The notes beneath the pieces were generated by a model. That model did no database searches. It had not been told where the DNA came from and was given only the letters and a program-made list of their open reading frames with translations. This document shows, in pieces, positions 41,842 to 53,194 of a stretch of 64,000 nucleotides of DNA. Position numbers and translations under genes: made by a program. Origin of the DNA: Trifolium pratense (Eukaryota; Streptophyta; Magnoliopsida; Fabales; Fabaceae). Within the stretch, counting starts at the first letter, position 1. The number at the start of each line of letters is the position of its first letter. The stretch covers positions 25,846,777-25,910,776 of the forward strand of contig NC_060063.1 in NCBI RefSeq assembly GCF_020283565.1, in the 5' to 3' direction.

Positions 41842-42277
41842 TAACTTGTAAGGAAAATACTCTGTTAAATTGAAAGTTTAAAAATTCAAATAACAGGTGG
41901 GAAAGTTCTAAATTAAAAAGTTGGCGGTGAAGTTTGAATTTGAGATTTTCTTGGAGTCCAATTTTGAATATTGTTTTCTTACTTGTACTAGGTACATACC
42001 CGTGCATACGCACGGGACGCGCCTTCGGCGCGTTATATTTCATCGGTACGTTAGGTCGTAAGGGTTCAACGGCGCGTTGCACGCGCCTTCGGCGCGTTGC
42101 GAAAGAAAGAAAATTTTATGATAAATAGAATAATCAATTGATTTTAAAGGTTGCCTTATAATTAATCGACACAATGTATATTTTTTGACAATAGTTAAAA
42201 AATAAAGACTTAACATCAAATTCATTACAACATTATATTCGAAGATAAATAACTTAGGAAATAACATAATACTTAGT

Positions 42278-42550
42278 CTAAATTATGGAAAACTGACAAA
42301 CATTCAAGCTTATGTGTCTGAATTCAAAACTTATTCTATCTCCCAATTTAATATTGTTGTCAAAACAGAAATTTTTCCATCCTCTGGCAATCTTGACATT
42401 CTCTGAAGGATTGTTCGGATATTTCAAGTGAACTATTGAAATATCTTTGTTTGGTACATTCAGAACCAGCTTATGAAAATTGTATCGCCTTACATAATCG
42501 CTACATTCAGAAGCGACATTTTTTTTGCCGTAAGGCATCCGTGATTTCAT
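42278..42550 (-). pseudogene. B3-like DNA-binding domain ORF near a Helitron 3' end
   Basis: A 90-aa frame (ATG at 42550). Its C-terminal half, ARGWKNFCFDNNIKLGDRIS followed by FEF, matches the end of plant B3 domains, where a conserved Trp and the L-x-x-GD-x-x-x-FE motif close the barrel. The N-terminal strands are weaker (VRRYNFHKLVLNVP). It covers only part of a B3 fold, and upstream exons may be missing. It sits about 290 bp inside the Helitron 3' end on the same strand, which suggests capture or an ORF native to the family. REM-type B3 is the nearest guess; activity is unlikely from such a fragment. Confidence 0.6.
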
Positions 42551-42862
42551 GATGCAATATTAAAAAGATCTTTCTCAATCAAAGTACACTTACGGTTTCC
42601 AATGCTTGTCATAGGTTGACATAGTGTTGCTGCCTGAAAAATTCTGCAAGCTATTGCTTGCATAAGTAATGAAAGTTTTATAATGTTGTAGGAGTTGGTA
42701 TTACCAATGACTTTCTTTTTCTTTTCCGGATATTATTACCGATGACTTTGTAAAACAAACTACTATAAGGGGTTATATATCCAAGTTCATGCTCTAACCT
42801 TTGTAATGAGAGTAGTTAGAATTAAGTGATTTATTGACAATAGACTTATGTAGTTTAAAATA

Positions 42863-43073
42863 GGCAAAATACATCTATAAGTCCTTTGAGTTTTATGTTT
42901 GTATCAGATATGTCCTTTAAGTTTTTAAGTATTAGATAGGTCTTTTAAGTATTTTAAGTATCAGATAGGTCTTTTAAAACTTAAAACTTAAAGGATCTAT
43001 CTGATACTTAAAAAACTTAAAGATCTATCTAATACAAACGTAAAACTTAAAGGACCTACAAATTCATTTTTCC
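42863..43073. mobile_element. Mutator-like MITE, 211 bp
   Basis: Ends GGCAAAATACATCTATAAGT and GGAAAAATGAATTTGTAGGT, with a perfect 9-bp TSD TTTAAAATA (42854-42862; 43074-43082). The arms are made of AAGTTTT/GTCCTTTAAG words repeated and mirrored. Confidence 0.88.
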
Positions 43074-43082
43074 TTTAAAATA

Positions 43083-44067
43083 ATACTTTGATATCTTCTA
43101 ATTTTTTATTCAATAAATTAACATGTAAGTACACTCAAAATAAATAATAACTAAATAATAGAAGGTTTTTTTTGTACAATATTAAGATAAGAGTTATAAA
43201 GAACTCTAAAAACTTAAAGTAATTTACTAATTTAATTAATAATAATGCTAGTGCTATTACATGATAAGAGTTACAGGTATTGCAATAAAATTAAACTAAT
43301 TTACTAAACACAATGGTAGTACGTAATACGATTACAGAGGTTTTAAAAACAAAAGTAGAAGATTATGCATTTTAAATTTTGCGAATATGAATCAAGTTGC
43401 GCAAAAAAGTCTGCAGGCAAATTTTAACATAAGCGTCGTATCACGTTGTTTGTACTTTTGAATATTGCATATTATAGAGTAAATACATTGTTCAATCACT
43501 ATTTAAATTATATAAATTTTATATAATTAAAACTTTAGTTTCAATGTGTATTTGAAGATTGTAAAACTTTGCGGCTCTTTTTGGCACACCTTGTGTTAGC
43601 ACACTGTCTTTTGGTGTGAATATATTTCAGTTTTGCTTGTTCAAAAAAAAATTATATAAATTTTATTTAGCGAAAAACATTGCATTTAAAATAGTTTGGA
43701 CTAATCAACTGTCTATCTTCATTTTCAAGTGTTTTGATCGGTGGATAACTCTGCCGTATAAGTGCAATTGATTTGTATCTTTGACACATAATATTGCAAT
43801 CACTATTTTAATTGTATAATTTTTTTTGACACAATTTATATAAATTTTATTTAGTTATAACATTGCATTTAAAATATTTTATGAACTGGTCGATTGGCTA
43901 TCCGTATTTTCAAGTGTTTTGATTAGTGAATAATTATCTTATATCAGTGTAATCAATTTATATCATTGAAACACATTGTTGAATCATAATATAATAATAT
44001 TTAATACAAAACATAGTTACAATGTCAAAATATATGTTTAACTCTAAACTATTACTTCAACCACTTA

Positions 44068-44069
<2 letters not shown>
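43083..44069. repeat. Non-coding DNA with two tandem ~180-bp repeats (43675-43990)
   Basis: Copies at about 43675 and 43858 begin CATTGCATTTAAAATA and keep CAAGTGTTTTGAT; they are relatives of 40487-40640. The rest shows nothing recognisable. Confidence 0.6.

Positions 44070-44072
<3 letters not shown>

Positions 44073-44144
<72 letters not shown>
44073..44144. repeat. (AT)n microsatellite
   Basis: About 72 bp of pure AT dinucleotide. Confidence 0.97.
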
Positions 44145-44149
<5 letters not shown>

Positions 44150-44479
44150 TATATTGATAAGACTAAAGTTGTAAGATTTGAGGACTTTTTAAAGTCTATG
44201 AAGTTACTATTAGCTAGTTTCTACTTATATGTTTCCAACACATATATATACTTGTAAGTTTGTGTGATTTGATTGAAGCCCAATATTTTACAATTCCTCT
44301 ACCACTCTTTCTCAATAATCGGTGTAGCAGTACCACAAAGCTCAACAAAATTGACTTTTGCAACTCTATACCCTGCAGAAGTTAAAATGAGTTGTATTGA
44401 TGTCACTTAATTGAATTAAACCAACAAATAAGTGCAATAAAATATTTTAGTCCCTCAAGACTCAAGTGACTAACATAGT

Positions 44480-45114
44480 CGGTGGCGGAACCGGAAAAAA
44501 TATTGTGGGTGGGCCAACAAATAGTCGATCTATTTACAAATTGAATTTTTTGGTCTCTATTTTCATTGGTTACAATTTTGATACCAACAATTTATATTTT
44601 TACTCTAAAAATTGTGATTTTTGGCCATAAAGGTGATTTATTGTCTCAAAAGATGAAATATCAAATTTGAGACCAAAATTCACATTTTTTTGGCATTAAA
44701 ATTCGCTATTTGTATGGCAAAAAAGAAAAAAAAAATTGAGATAGGACTAAAATTGCAACAAATGTGAAAATATGGAACTTAAAAAATTAAATATTAATTA
44801 AATATATTTTTTTAATGTCATTTCATATTTATATATGCTAGTTCAATTGCTAATTTTATCTAATACTATAAATTCAATTAATCATGAACTAATATTTACA
44901 CTAATATTTGAACTAATATGTGCACTGAGTTACTTATAATCATCAATAAAACTTTAAATTAATATTTAAACTAAAATTTGTACAAATATGTTTGCCGAGT
45001 GATTTAAAACCATTAATAATACATTTAAATTAATACTTTAATATAAAAAAAATTATTTTTTTGGGGTGGGGGTGGGCCGCGGCCCACCTCAGCCCACCCC
45101 TAGGTCCGCTAGTG
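44480..45114. mobile_element. Non-autonomous hAT element, 635 bp
   Basis: Ends CGGTGGCGGAACC and, on the other strand, CACTAGCGGACCT; perfect 8-bp TSD AACATAGT (44472-44479; 45115-45122). Subterminal GTGGGTGGGCC is mirrored by GGTGGGCCGCGGCCCACC. No coding. Confidence 0.85.
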
Positions 45115-45185
45115 AACATAGTGTCGTTCAAAAAGAATAAGTGACTAACATAATAGTAGGAGTATTCTCTCTAGTCTTTTTTTGA

Positions 45186-45625
45186 CGTCGACATATTGTC
45201 AAATTTCTTTTTATATTATCGAATAACATTTTATAAAATAATTTTTTCTTTTTATATTATTAACTTATGTGTATATTACTTTTTTCAGATTGTTTTATCA
45301 AGAACAAATTTTCTGGGTATGGTAAATATTTTAAATTTTTTTAATAGTTAAAATTGTTAACCTTTGTATCGTTAAGCATGAAGGAGAAGAAGTGCAATGT
45401 GTTTTTTTTTAAGCAAAAAGGAGTGCAATGTTACCAGTTTTGTTTCTTCCTGTTGCTGGAGAAAAGAGTAGTAGCTACTACAAAAGTGTTTTAGAGTGAG
45501 ACTTTTACCGCAACAACTCACATCATGCGATAAATTTTAATCTTATCATAAAAAGTCATCAGTATCCCTATTTCTTTTCTTCTACTTATTAGTAAACGGT
45601 TTTTTGTCTTGCACTTAGCAAAGGA
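45186..45625. repeat. Dispersed copy of part of the 710-bp unit
   Basis: GACATATTGTCAAATTT through AAAAAGTCATCAGTATCCC matches the second half of the units at 38648-40075, in the same orientation, about 5.2 kb away. Confidence 0.8.
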
Positions 45626-46005
45626 AATAAAAAGGAACATGTAGGGTAAATTTGTGAGGGTGAATCTTAGCATTTTTTATCAAATATTTCAAGAATAATT
45701 TTCTAATAATAGTTATTTAATAAAAGATTAAAATTTACCATTTAATTAACGAAGTTAAAATTGGTCATCTTCTCATGTATAATAGTGATTTATAAAAAAT
45801 GATAAGCGATAACTTTATAAGTTATTTATAAAAAAAGTAGTTTTTTATATACATAAGAATAAATTAAATAAATGGAATTTGAGTAGTATGTTAAATATTC
45901 TAGATTCGATCCTCGGCTCATTGTAAAATAAAAAAAAAAAAAATAAAAGTACTTGTTTTATTACTTTTTCTTTTACGGCAAGTGAACCTATTTTCACCAT
46001 TATTA
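45626..46005. other. Non-coding DNA
   Basis: AT-rich; an A run at 45931-45945 preceded by TAGATTCGATCCTCGG may be a worn SINE tail. Confidence 0.4.
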
Positions 46006-46800
46006 TTATTTATTTTTCCCTTGTAAGGACCATTCATGCTTTAGTAAGGGCCATTCATGCTTATAAGCTTGGACAACATCAACATGTTCAATATATGAAC
46101 CTATTTTCACAAATATGTTGAAACAAAAATATCGTAGGCCATTAGATCTTCTACTTCTTAATGAGCTTGTCAGATCTGGTTGATGAGAAGTTCTCATTGA
46201 GAACTGCGAATCAAGGTGGGTATTCTCAAGTGGTTGATGCTTTCCAACACTCCTTTTGGCTGGTGTTTTGTGAGAAGCAGGAGATATGTCATTCTTGGCA
46301 GAAGCGGAAGAAATTGGCTGCATAATAACAATTACAATTAAGTTAAGTCTCTTAAAAATAAAACAGGTTCTTATTAAAGTTAATTATAAATAGGTTGGAT
46401 AATTTGCATACAGTGGAGAGAATTGAATCATCTAGGGAAGCAGACTTGTCAAGATCATCTTGTGTGAAAGTCTGAAAACAGTATTTTTGAATGTCTCTCA
46501 TCAAATTAGTTACATCATCTTTCCTGCTTCGGCAACTGGCTTGGAAGTGGACTTGATTGATTGTCTTCCCCTATTCTTTTCCATCCAATGACACGGGTTA
46601 AATCCACCCTAAATGTTAATTATATATCAAGACAGCATGCAACAATATTCAATCAGGAAATGTGTAAACTGTAGGTAATATGGAAAAAGCATAAGCAACT
46701 ACCTGAATTTGAGGTGAAACAGTAATTGGAAGAACTTGTTCCTCTCCTTCAACAATGGTTTCAATGTCTTTGCATGAACTCTGATGAAGTTCAAATGTTA
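46006..46800 (-). pseudogene. Decayed multi-exon coding remnant (possibly RPA-like C-terminus)
   Basis: Three exon-like pieces on minus. The first (46705-46795) reads CKDIETIVEGEEQVLPITVS and ends at CAG|GTAG. The second (46440-46620) gives GGFNPCHWMEKNRGRQSIKS, then, after a frame change, DDVTNLMRDIQKYCFQTFTQ. The third (46120-46323) gives ISPASHKTPAKRS and, in another frame, FSSTRSDKLIKK then a stop. The basic Ser-rich ending recalls plant RPA1-like proteins often carried by Helitrons, but no zinc ribbon or OB-fold motif is visible, so the assignment is weak. Frameshifts rule out a working gene. Confidence 0.35.
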
Positions 46801-47631
46801 ATAACATATAAAGCTAGCAAGTAATTATACACAATTATGATTCAGTTTTAGTGAAAGTTGTATAGTATACCTCTTTAGTTGATGTTGTGATACTGAAGTT
46901 TCAACATTTTTCTTTAGTGTTGATGAAGCTGTAGAAGTAAAACATGGAAAACAATAGGGAAAAAAAGCGAATCAGTACAATTAAAAAAGCGAGACATGTA
47001 AAATAAAAACTGAAACTTTAGCGTTGATGATGCTACCAGAGAGAGTGATGTCAGTCGTTTTCCCTTTTCCCATTAATCTGTAATGAAGATAAGTAAAAAT
47101 GGAAGGAAGGTGAGTTAAAGACAGGATTAAAAGGAAGAAGAAATGAAAATTTCTCACAATGATACCTGATATGAATGAAAGAGCTCAGAGAAAAAAAATC
47201 ATGAGTGAAACTGCTACCTATATTAGTACAAACATATACCATGTTTTGCAGGTTTCTCAAATAAGTCTCCACTGCCAGTAAAGCAGCCAGTGGATTAAAC
47301 TATTCACATCATGGTACTTTAATCAAGCATATGTAATGAGCTAAAAAGAGAATTATAATCAAACATAAGACAGACATAAACATAAAAGAGGGATAAATCC
47401 AAATTTCATACAAATTCATTGTAGTAAAAAAAATGGAATGAAGTAAGTAGCTGACAATCAAAATCAACTAAACTAAGATTTTTCTCTATTTACATTACAT
47501 ATTAACACCTTGCATTATGCTTCCATGGAAGAGCTAGCAAGCTTCAAGTTCAAAATAAAGATTAGGTAAATAATCAATAACCAACCTCTTGAAAACAAAT
47601 CTCCATAAACATAAAGGTATAAGAAATATAG

Positions 47632-47806
47632 TGGAGAGAGAATAACATTGGACAGGAAGTTGGGTGGTCAAAAAATGTCGAAGTGGCAAAGAAAAACCCA
47701 AAGCTTGCAGCGATGAATAAGAAGTTTGGTATGATTCATGGATTATCTTCCCTTACCAATATCACGTCATTTGGAAGCCTTGCAATACACTCTTGGTACT
47801 TGGCAG
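47632..47806 (+). pseudogene. Captured exon of a TMEM205/DUF4149-like membrane protein gene
   Basis: One open exon of 58 codons on plus, opposite to the neighbouring Helitron ORFs. It reads NNIGQEVGWSKNVEVAKKNP, then LAAMNKKFGMIHGLSSLTNI and FGSLAIHSWYLAGKIDL, ending at a consensus donor CAG|GTAA (47806/47807). From memory, plant TMEM205-like (DUF4149) proteins end this way, some fused to LEA segments, with a KFGMLHG-SSL-N-type motif before a final membrane helix. No other exon of that gene is found nearby, and an in-frame stop lies just upstream at 47629. The reading frame is clean, so capture is recent or the piece is constrained. Family call moderately sure; capture by the Helitron is inferred. 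Confidence 0.6.
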
Positions 47807-48129
47807 GTAAAATTGATCTGATTTAGTTTTTTCCTCGCATTCTAGTAGAGGTACTTGTCTATGCAATGTAATTTGTGAAATGGACTATCCAAGCATTACA
47901 TGGTATTGGTTTATCACGTGTATCATGTCTGAGAAAACATAATGTATAGAAAATCAAAGTACAAATCAGTTATGTGAACCTATATATTTCAAAAATTTAC
48001 CAATTGGAAATTAACTATATGTATAGAAAATCAGTTATGCCTGAACTTTTGAAATCTCCATAATGATAAACATGAGGTATAGTCGTATAGAAAATGCTTA
48101 TCAGTTCAAACATGAGACAATTCATTGAT

Positions 48130-48320
48130 ATTGAAAATGCTTACTTAATGAGAGGATCATTTGTCTGATTGCCCTTTTTACATTCATAACGTGAGCTTGC
48201 TTCATGAAATTGTCATCGGCTTTATATTGAGAGCCAGCTGAACTTTGGGTGTAGAATTGTGTTGACATAGAAGTAGTGCTATTTGGAACTGTGTTTGTAA
48301 AACTAAAGAAGTACAAATGA
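48130..48320 (-). pseudogene. Exon-like open stretch, weak RPA1-linker resemblance
   Basis: A minus frame reads SSAGSQYKADDNFMKQAHVM then NVKRAIRQM. Plant RPA1-like proteins have a similar linker (Ser/Gln-rich, then D-x-F-hydrophobic-x-x-A-x-V) before the C-terminal domain. It lies N-terminal to the 46006-46800 pieces in the expected order. No catalytic or metal-binding motif is available to test it, so this is a low-confidence call. Confidence 0.25.
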
Positions 48321-50641
48321 TGCAGAGAAGAGAGAAGAGAAAGTAGTCTACAAAAAGATGGCTACCAGTAATATTTGCTCTCCAAATTCTCCTTCTACAA
48401 AATAAAGTGCTTAAACCTACATTTATAAACCCATTAAAATCCCATTTGAAAGGCAAATATAGTGTACCTGCACACCACATCCAACATATTATGGAGAACT
48501 AACAAAAGACACTAACATTAAACAATGTAATAAAACACAAATACGAAAGTGAAGTTGTTTTTATTGATAAAAACACAGTATTTTTAGCAATAACTGGTTC
48601 TTTAATGTCATTCTTTTCATTCTGCTAAACATCAGCCTTATCTCCAAAAAGTGAACTTTTATACTTGAAAAGGTTAGTTGTTGGGTTAAACTTGCATATA
48701 CAGATGCTCATATACCTACAAAAAGTGAACTTTTACTTTCCTATGCTGCAATAAGTGAACTTTTAATTTGAAAATAAATGTAAACATGAAAAAAGGGTTC
48801 ATTATATGTTCTTAATTTGTTATGTATCTAACCAAAAAGTTCAGTTTCTTTCAAACTTCCAATAGATATAAAAAAGTTCAGTTTGAAGCAGAAAAAAAAA
48901 ATCATAGAACAACTAATAACAAAGCAGAAAAAAATGAAGCAAATATCAGAGAACAACTAATACAACAATGAGGTGAAAACCTAATATAAGTATCTTGCCA
49001 AGTTTGGGTTCCATAGAAAGTACAAATGTTGATCACGTCAAAGGGAAATAAGATGTGAGACAAAACAGTGGAGATGGTGTTAGAAGAAAATAAAAAGTGA
49101 AAGAAGTAAGCAGCTGACAATCAAAATTAACCAAACTAAGAATTTTCTCAATTTAGCTCTTTGAAAGTTTTACATTACATACTAATACCTTGCATTGTGC
49201 TTATCTTAGCACCTTGCATTTTTCTTCCCTCAATGGTGGCCAATTGTTAGCAATGATAATCAATTTCCTTGCAAAAAATTTAAAAATGTTAACAAACAAA
49301 ATTCACAATAATAATCAATGAGTTTAGCAAAGTACTCATAATTCAATAGTCATAAAAAGAACATGTTATAATATTGGGAAATCAATATAATCAATGCACT
49401 TAAACTTCAATCTCCAACATACAAAACAAAATGGAGGTGAAAAACAGAAAAAATTATAACAAAATATGAGAGACAAAATCAATGAAAAGAGATTTCACAA
49501 ACCAAAGCAAACTCATAATAAAACTTAGGTAAAGTGGAACAAACTTCATTTTAATTATAACATATGTTCACAAATAAACTATGCTGCCTTTTGGATACTT
49601 AAGACAAACTATATTTTAATGTTATTCCTTAAACTTATGGTAGAACTATTTGCTATTATCTCTACTGCAAGAAGCATCATCGGTATGCTGTCAATTATAG
49701 TCTATATTATGCTGTTAACCTTTCATTAATAGTAAAAAATTTCACCTGCAACTGGAAAGAACATTTTGTCAAGCACATGGTGTGCATTCATAAAACTGAA
49801 ACAGGACAACATAAAATTGTTAGGTAAGTAAATTCCAACACAACACAAAAACAAATAAGAAGATTTTGTAGTAGAAGTAATGAAGGTTTTGAAAACAATA
49901 AAGTAGAAGAAACCACAAACTTTATAGAGAAAATCACTAACCTATGTTACATTCTTCTTCCTTCCGGGCGTTCTATACACCTACAAAAAGTGATCTTTTA
50001 CTTTCCTATGCTGCAATAAGTGAACTTTTAATTTGAAAATAAATGTAAACATGAAAAAAGGGTTCAATATATGTTCTTCTTTGATATGTATCTAATCAAA
50101 AAGTTCAGTTTCTTTACAACGAAAAAAGAACAAAACCTGTTGATCTTTGGCCTCCATTTCTTCAACCTGCATTCGAGTAAGAAAAAAATTTCATTAATAG
50201 TAAAAATTTGCACCTACAACTGGAAAGAACATTTTGTCAAACACATGGTGTGCATTCATAAAACTGAAACAGGACAACATAAAATTGTTAGGTAAGTAAA
50301 TTCCAACACAACACATAAACAAATAAGAAGATTTTGTAGTAGAAGTAAGGAAGGTTTTGAAAACAATAAAGTAGAAGAAACAACAAATTTTACAGTATAG
50401 AGAGAGATGATTATAGAAAAAATCACTAACCTATGTTACATTCTTCTTCCTTCCAGGCATTCTTCTTCTGCTGTGAATCTTCTTATTTCTCCCTTCTTCA
50501 GCGGTTTTTGTTTTCTGGAAAGGTGAGAGAGCGTAGAATGATAATAACTTCACATGTATCATAGTTTGTAGATAAATATCACATTTTGAAAAATCAATAA
50601 TTATATAAGAAAAACGAATTAATCATTGTTTAAAGGACCTT

Positions 50642-52778
50642 ATCCACAGGTCTTTGGCTAGTGGAGAGTTACATGGAGTCCAGATTTGCAGAGGGGCACC
50701 GTCGGTGTCCCACCTCCTTTTTGCTGATGATTGCTTCTTGTTTTGCAGGGCCACAGTCGCGGAAACTGAATTTTTGATGAAAATTCTGAAAATTTATGAA
50801 GAAGCATCAGGACAAGAAATTAACTTAGCAAAATCAGAGGTTTTTTTCAGCAGGAATCTTAGCGCAGCAGACCAGGAAGATCTTTCCAAAATAATGGGTG
50901 TTCGACATGTTCTTGGAACGGGTAACTACTTAGGACTCCCCTCTATGGTTGGCAGAAAGAAGAAGCACATTTTTGCGTTCATTAAAGACAGAATTTGGAA
51001 GCGAATTAACTCGTGGAGAGGGCGAGCCTTATCGAGAGCAGGCAAGGAGGTGATGATCAAGTCAGTACTTCAAGCAATCCCTTCCTATGTCATGAGTGTA
51101 TATCTCCTTCCAGATGGTGTTATTAAGGACATAGAGAGGATGATGAACTCCTTTTGGTGGGGTGGTGGAGCAAATAATAAAGGTATACGGTGGCTAGCTT
51201 GGGACCGCATGACAAATCCGAAAGAGCAAGGTGGTATGGGTTTTCGTGATCTACATAGTTTCAATTTAGCCATGATAGCTAAGCAAGGGTGGAATATTAT
51301 GACAAAACCTCATACCCTATTAGCTAAACTTTACAAAGCAAGGTATTTTCCAAATTCCTCTCTTTTTGAATCAAAATTGGGACATAATCCGAGTTATGCT
51401 TGGAGAGGTATTTGGAAAGCTCGGCAAATTCTTATGAATGGTTGTAGGTGGCGCGTTGGTAATGGAAAGAACATCAAAGTCATGAGTGAACCTTGGTTGA
51501 GAGGAGCAAACGGCGCATGGTTACCTTCACCGCAAGACCAAGGTGTGCATAATTATAATGTTCATGATCTTATGAGGCCAAATGTTAAAATGTGGGATAA
51601 GGATAAAATTGAGTCGTTATTTTCTATACATATTGCTAACCGTATACTCGAAATTCCTTTATTTGATATGATTGAGGAGGACAAGTTATTATGGATTGAT
51701 AGCACAAATGGTAATTATAATGTCAAGAGTGGATACAAGTTAATGATGAAAATTGCAGGCAAAATGCATAATGAGGAGCAGCAAGTAGCATGGCGCAATC
51801 TTTGGTCAATTCAGGCTCCTCCAAAAGCCAAACATCTTTTATGGCGTGTCAGTAAAGGATGCTTGCCAACCCGTTTGCGACTACAACAGAGACATGTATC
51901 CTGCCCTTTGCTGTGTCCGGTCTGCAATCAGGAAAATGAGGATGATTGGCATGTGCTTTTTGGGTGTGAGATAAGCAAACTAGCAAGGCAAGCAGCTGGT
52001 ATACTGCAGCAGACAGAGGCGCGGCTGCAACATATCACCTCTGCCAGTCAATTAATTCACACAATCTGTTCAACAGAAGATAAGGAGACAGCGGGTATGT
52101 TTGCTGTGCTAGCCTGGGTACTATGGAATAACAGAAATAATATAGTGTGGAATGGCACGAATGAACCGGGACGGAGTTTAGGAATCAAGGCACGTGTTTT
52201 ATGGGAGGAATGGAGCTCGGTTCAGCAGGTACAGCAGGGTCAGGCGCACTCTGCACAGCAGCAGCACATCATCAGATGGCAAGCACCAGATCCTGGATGG
52301 TACAAATGCAACGTTGACGCCGGATTTCATCAAGCGATAAACAAAACTAGTACCGGCTGGGTTTTGCGTGATGATATGGGACGATTTGTGATGGCGGAGA
52401 CTACATGGATGGAAGGAAATTGCTCCATTATGGAAGGTGAATGCATAGCACTAATAAAAGCTTTGGAGAAGTTGAGTCAAAGAGGTGTATCGAAGGTTAT
52501 TTTTGAAACTGATTCCAAAAGCGTGGTGGATGCAGTTCATCGTTTGCATAGCGGTAGCTCTGAATTTAGCTTTCTTATTCGTCATGTTAATAATATTATG
52601 TTATGTAATCCAAACTTCAAGGTTAAGTTTACCAAGCGGCAAGCGAACATGGTTGCCCACACACTTGCTAGGGCGGCCATTTCTTGGCCTCGTCGCTGTG
52701 ATTTTGAGACATTACCTATTTGTATTGCTCCTTTTTTAAATAATGAAATGATATAAGCCTTTGTTTGTCAAAAAAAAA
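50642..52778 (+). mobile_element. LINE copy 3, 5'-truncated, with RNase H
   Basis: Flanked by a perfect 10-bp TSD, AAAGGACCTT (50632-50641; 52779-52788), with a poly(A) at its right end. It begins within the reverse transcriptase. It is a different LINE lineage from copies 1 and 2, since it has a C-terminal RNase H. Confidence 0.93.
50654..52756 (+). pseudogene. LINE copy 3 ORF2: reverse transcriptase end, zf-RVT, RNase H
   Basis: About 700 codons open to the natural stop at 52756. The frame is entered without a true start because the element is truncated. It opens at the catalytic block HLLFADDCFLF (residues 20-30), then the thumb region (YLGLPSMVGRKKKHIFAFIK), a zf-RVT domain (about 378-440: AWRNLWSIQAPPKAKHLLWR, CPVCNQENEDDWHVLFGC) and an RNase H of the plant LINE type (549-690) with D555, E597, D620 in CNVDAGF, EGECIAL and FETDSKSVVDA. 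No internal stops are seen, so insertion is recent. Endonuclease and most of the palm are missing, so it cannot move by itself. Confidence 0.92.
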
Positions 52779-53194
52779 AAAGGACCTTGGTCTTGTCAGT
52801 CTCCATGGATATTGCTTGCTTCTAAAAAAATAAAAATAAAAAATTACAAAAAAATCAGAAGGAGAATGAATCAGTGAATCAACTATAAAATAGAATGGAG
52901 AAAGACATGAGTGGGTAATAGAAAAATAAAACCTTTTGATGTTTGTCTTGCATCATTTCTTCTACACACAACAACATGAACATAAGTGGAAAAACTATTA
53001 AAAATTGATGCATAAGGATGAAGAAAGACAAAGGAAAAAGTTGAGGATTGAGGAAGAACAAACCTCAGCAAAGAAGAAAAGAAGAAAAACAAAGAAGAAA
53101 AGTTTATGAAAAAGGTGATTGTACTTGTCTTCCTAAAAGGCAATACAATACTACTTCAAACTCCATTTTGTCCCATCAAACTGATCTTGATCAG

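Larger units (their letters stand above)
47437..50480. repeat. Nested direct duplications inside the Helitron candidate
   Basis: Three pairs: GTAGCTGACAATCAAAATCA at 47447 and its relative at 49112; CTTTCCTATGCTGCAATAAG near 48737 and 50002, each with 130 bp of shared flank; CTGGAAAGAACATTTTGTCA at 49752 and 50220 with about 230 bp shared. No gene in these intervals apart from the pieces listed separately. Confidence 0.8.
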
